DNA from: Variovorax paradoxus
Lineage (GTDB): Bacteria > Pseudomonadota > Gammaproteobacteria > Burkholderiales > Burkholderiaceae_C
DNA length: 64,000 nucleotides
Assembly (NCBI RefSeq): GCF_030811855.1
Contig: NZ_JAUSRN010000011.1
Coordinates: forward strand, 62,001-126,000
Direction: 5' to 3'
The position numbers and the translations under genes are program-made. Of the stretch, positions 63,125 through 64,000 are shown piece after piece. Numbering within the stretch: the first letter of the stretch is position 1; the number at the start of each line of letters is the position of its first letter. The notes under the pieces are model-generated. The model worked only from the letters and a program-made list of their open reading frames with translations, ran no database searches and was not told the DNA's origin.

Positions 63125-63676
63125 ATGACGACGACGACTCCCCGCATCCTCTTGCTGCCGGGCTGGCAGAACAGCGGCCCCGGCCATTGGCAGACGCGTT
63201 GGGAATCCGCGTACGGCGACCGCCGCGTCGAGCAGCATGAGTGGATGCGCCCACTTCGTGGCGACTGGTCTGCACGGCTCGAGGAAGAAGTGCTTGCCGC
63301 ACCCGGTCCGGTCGTGTTTGCCGCGCACAGCCTGGGCTGCATCCTCGTCGCCGCCTGGGCCGCACATTCGCGCAACACGCACAAGGTGCGAGGCGCGCTG
63401 CTGGTTGCGCCCGGTGACCTGGAGCGCAACGACCTGCGCCAGCTAATTCCTGGCTGGGGTCCCATCGTGCGCCAGCCCTTGCCATTTCCGGCGGTGCTGG
63501 TCGCCGCCAACGACGATCCCTATTGCGACGCCGCGCGCTCGCGCCAGCTGGCGGCCGACTGGCGCGCGCGCTTCGTTGACGCCGGACCGGGCGGCCACCT
63601 GAATGCCGAATCCGGCCTGGGCGATTGGCCCGAGGGCCGGAAACTATTGAACGAAATCTCGAAAGACAAGCACTGA
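63125..63676 (+). CDS. RBBP9/YdeN-type alpha/beta hydrolase
   Basis: The protein has 183 residues. It begins ILLLPGWQNSGPGHWQTRWE, with nucleophile elbow AHSLGCILV (Ser about residue 69), an Asp in ANDDPYCD and His in GPGGHLNAESG. It is the serine hydrolase RBBP9/YdeN type (DUF1749-like). The stop overlaps the parB start (TGATG), coupling translation. Why it sits between parA and parB is unclear. The start at 63125 begins the conserved fold. Confidence 0.88.
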   Translation: MTTTTPRILLLPGWQNSGPGHWQTRWESAYGDRRVEQHEWMRPLRGDWSARLEEEVLAAPGPVVFAAHSLGCILVAAWAAHSRNTHKVRGALLVAPGDLERNDLRQLIPGWGPIVRQPLPFPAVLVAANDDPYCDAARSRQLAADWRARFVDAGPGGHLNAESGLGDWPEGRKLLNEISKDKH

Positions 63677-64000
63677 TGGCGACCAAGAAACCCAAGGGCC
63701 TCGGGCGCGGCCTCGAAGCATTGCTCGGCCCGACGGCAGGGCATTTCGTCGACAACGCAGGAACGGAAGAGGGCGCCGCCGCGCAGAACCCGACCACGCT
63801 GATGCTCGATCAGATGGTGGCGGGCGTCTACCAGCCGCGCACCCGCATGGACGAAGGCGCGCTGTACGAGCTTGCCGAGAGCATCAAGGCGCAGGGCATC
63901 ATGCAGCCGATCTTGGTGCGCCGTCTCGATGGCGAATCGGCCGAGGCCAAGAACGCCGAGTTTGAAATCATCGCTGGCGAGCGTCGCTTCCGTGCCGCCC
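63676..64000 (+). CDS. parB: Chromosome-partitioning protein ParB (truncated by window end)
   Basis: 108 residues are visible. It starts MATKKPKGLGRGLEALLG, typical of ParB/Spo0J, and continues into the CTPase/parS-binding domain (ESIKAQGIMQPILVRRL, EIIAGERRFRAA). It binds the parS sites in mnmG and rsmG and spreads as a CTP-dependent clamp. The rest lies beyond the window, so this is an edge effect, not a broken gene. Confidence 0.97.
   Translation, partial: MATKKPKGLGRGLEALLGPTAGHFVDNAGTEEGAAAQNPTTLMLDQMVAGVYQPRTRMDEGALYELAESIKAQGIMQPILVRRLDGESAEAKNAEFEIIAGERRFRAA

Overview
The window is high-GC, densely coded bacterial chromosome. It carries the rpmH/dnaA replication hub (rpmH-rnpA-yidD-yidC divergent from dnaA-dnaN-gyrB) and the mnmG-rsmG-lysE-parA-(hydrolase)-parB partition block. 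Gene order, protein style and short GCTAT...ATAGC palindromes between genes suggest a betaproteobacterium of the Comamonadaceae, probably Variovorax or a close relative. The taxon is inferred from pattern, not from a search. I saw no tRNA, rRNA, CRISPR array, prophage or insertion sequence.

Layout. 0.2-9.0 kb: a glycine-rich RRM RNA-binding protein; a minus-strand Kdo/LPS operon kdsD-kdsC-lptC-SDR; a Kef-type antiporter; two small regulatory or unknown genes; mnmE. 9.1-17.4 kb: yidC-yidD-rnpA-rpmH leftward and dnaA-dnaN-gyrB rightward. 17.4-29.8 kb: accessory and envelope genes, namely a JmjC-like cupin protein, two tandem paralogous secreted proteins, a membrane metallophosphoesterase, a probable phasin, PagL lipid A deacylase, a ybhP-clsB-ybhN cardiolipin operon, a Spy-like periplasmic protein, a flavodoxin-fold reductase and pirin.

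29.85-42.5 kb is the most interesting part. A five-gene minus-strand operon encodes a VIT/vWA surface protein with a PEP-CTERM-type tail, an exosortase, an EpsI-like accessory protein, a peptidoglycan glycosyltransferase (GT51) with an unusual N-terminal half, and a GNAT acetyltransferase. It diverges from creD, followed by PBP1A and a small membrane protein, and then creBC on the opposite strand. A perfect CreB-type tag (TTCAC-N6-TTCAC) lies in the creD/vWA divergent promoter region. This suggests one CreBC-controlled cell-envelope module combining wall synthesis with exosortase surface sorting.

42.5-43.0 kb is a gene-free stretch with two perfect DnaA boxes, an AT-rich pyrimidine tract and a TAG-trinucleotide run. 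It is a second origin candidate besides the dnaA promoter region. 43-64 kb: a TerB/DUF697 protein; cueR-copZ divergent from copA with a 19-bp-spacer MerR-type promoter; a ketosynthase-ACP-hydrolase mini-cluster; an OmpR/HK pair; a VOC-SnoaL-like fusion; an Old Yellow Enzyme; an AtuA-like protein with an enoyl-CoA hydratase; GST; DUF1328; a transglutaminase; then mnmG and rsmG, each with a parS-like site inside the coding sequence, LysE, ParA, a small hydrolase and the start of ParB, which runs off the window.
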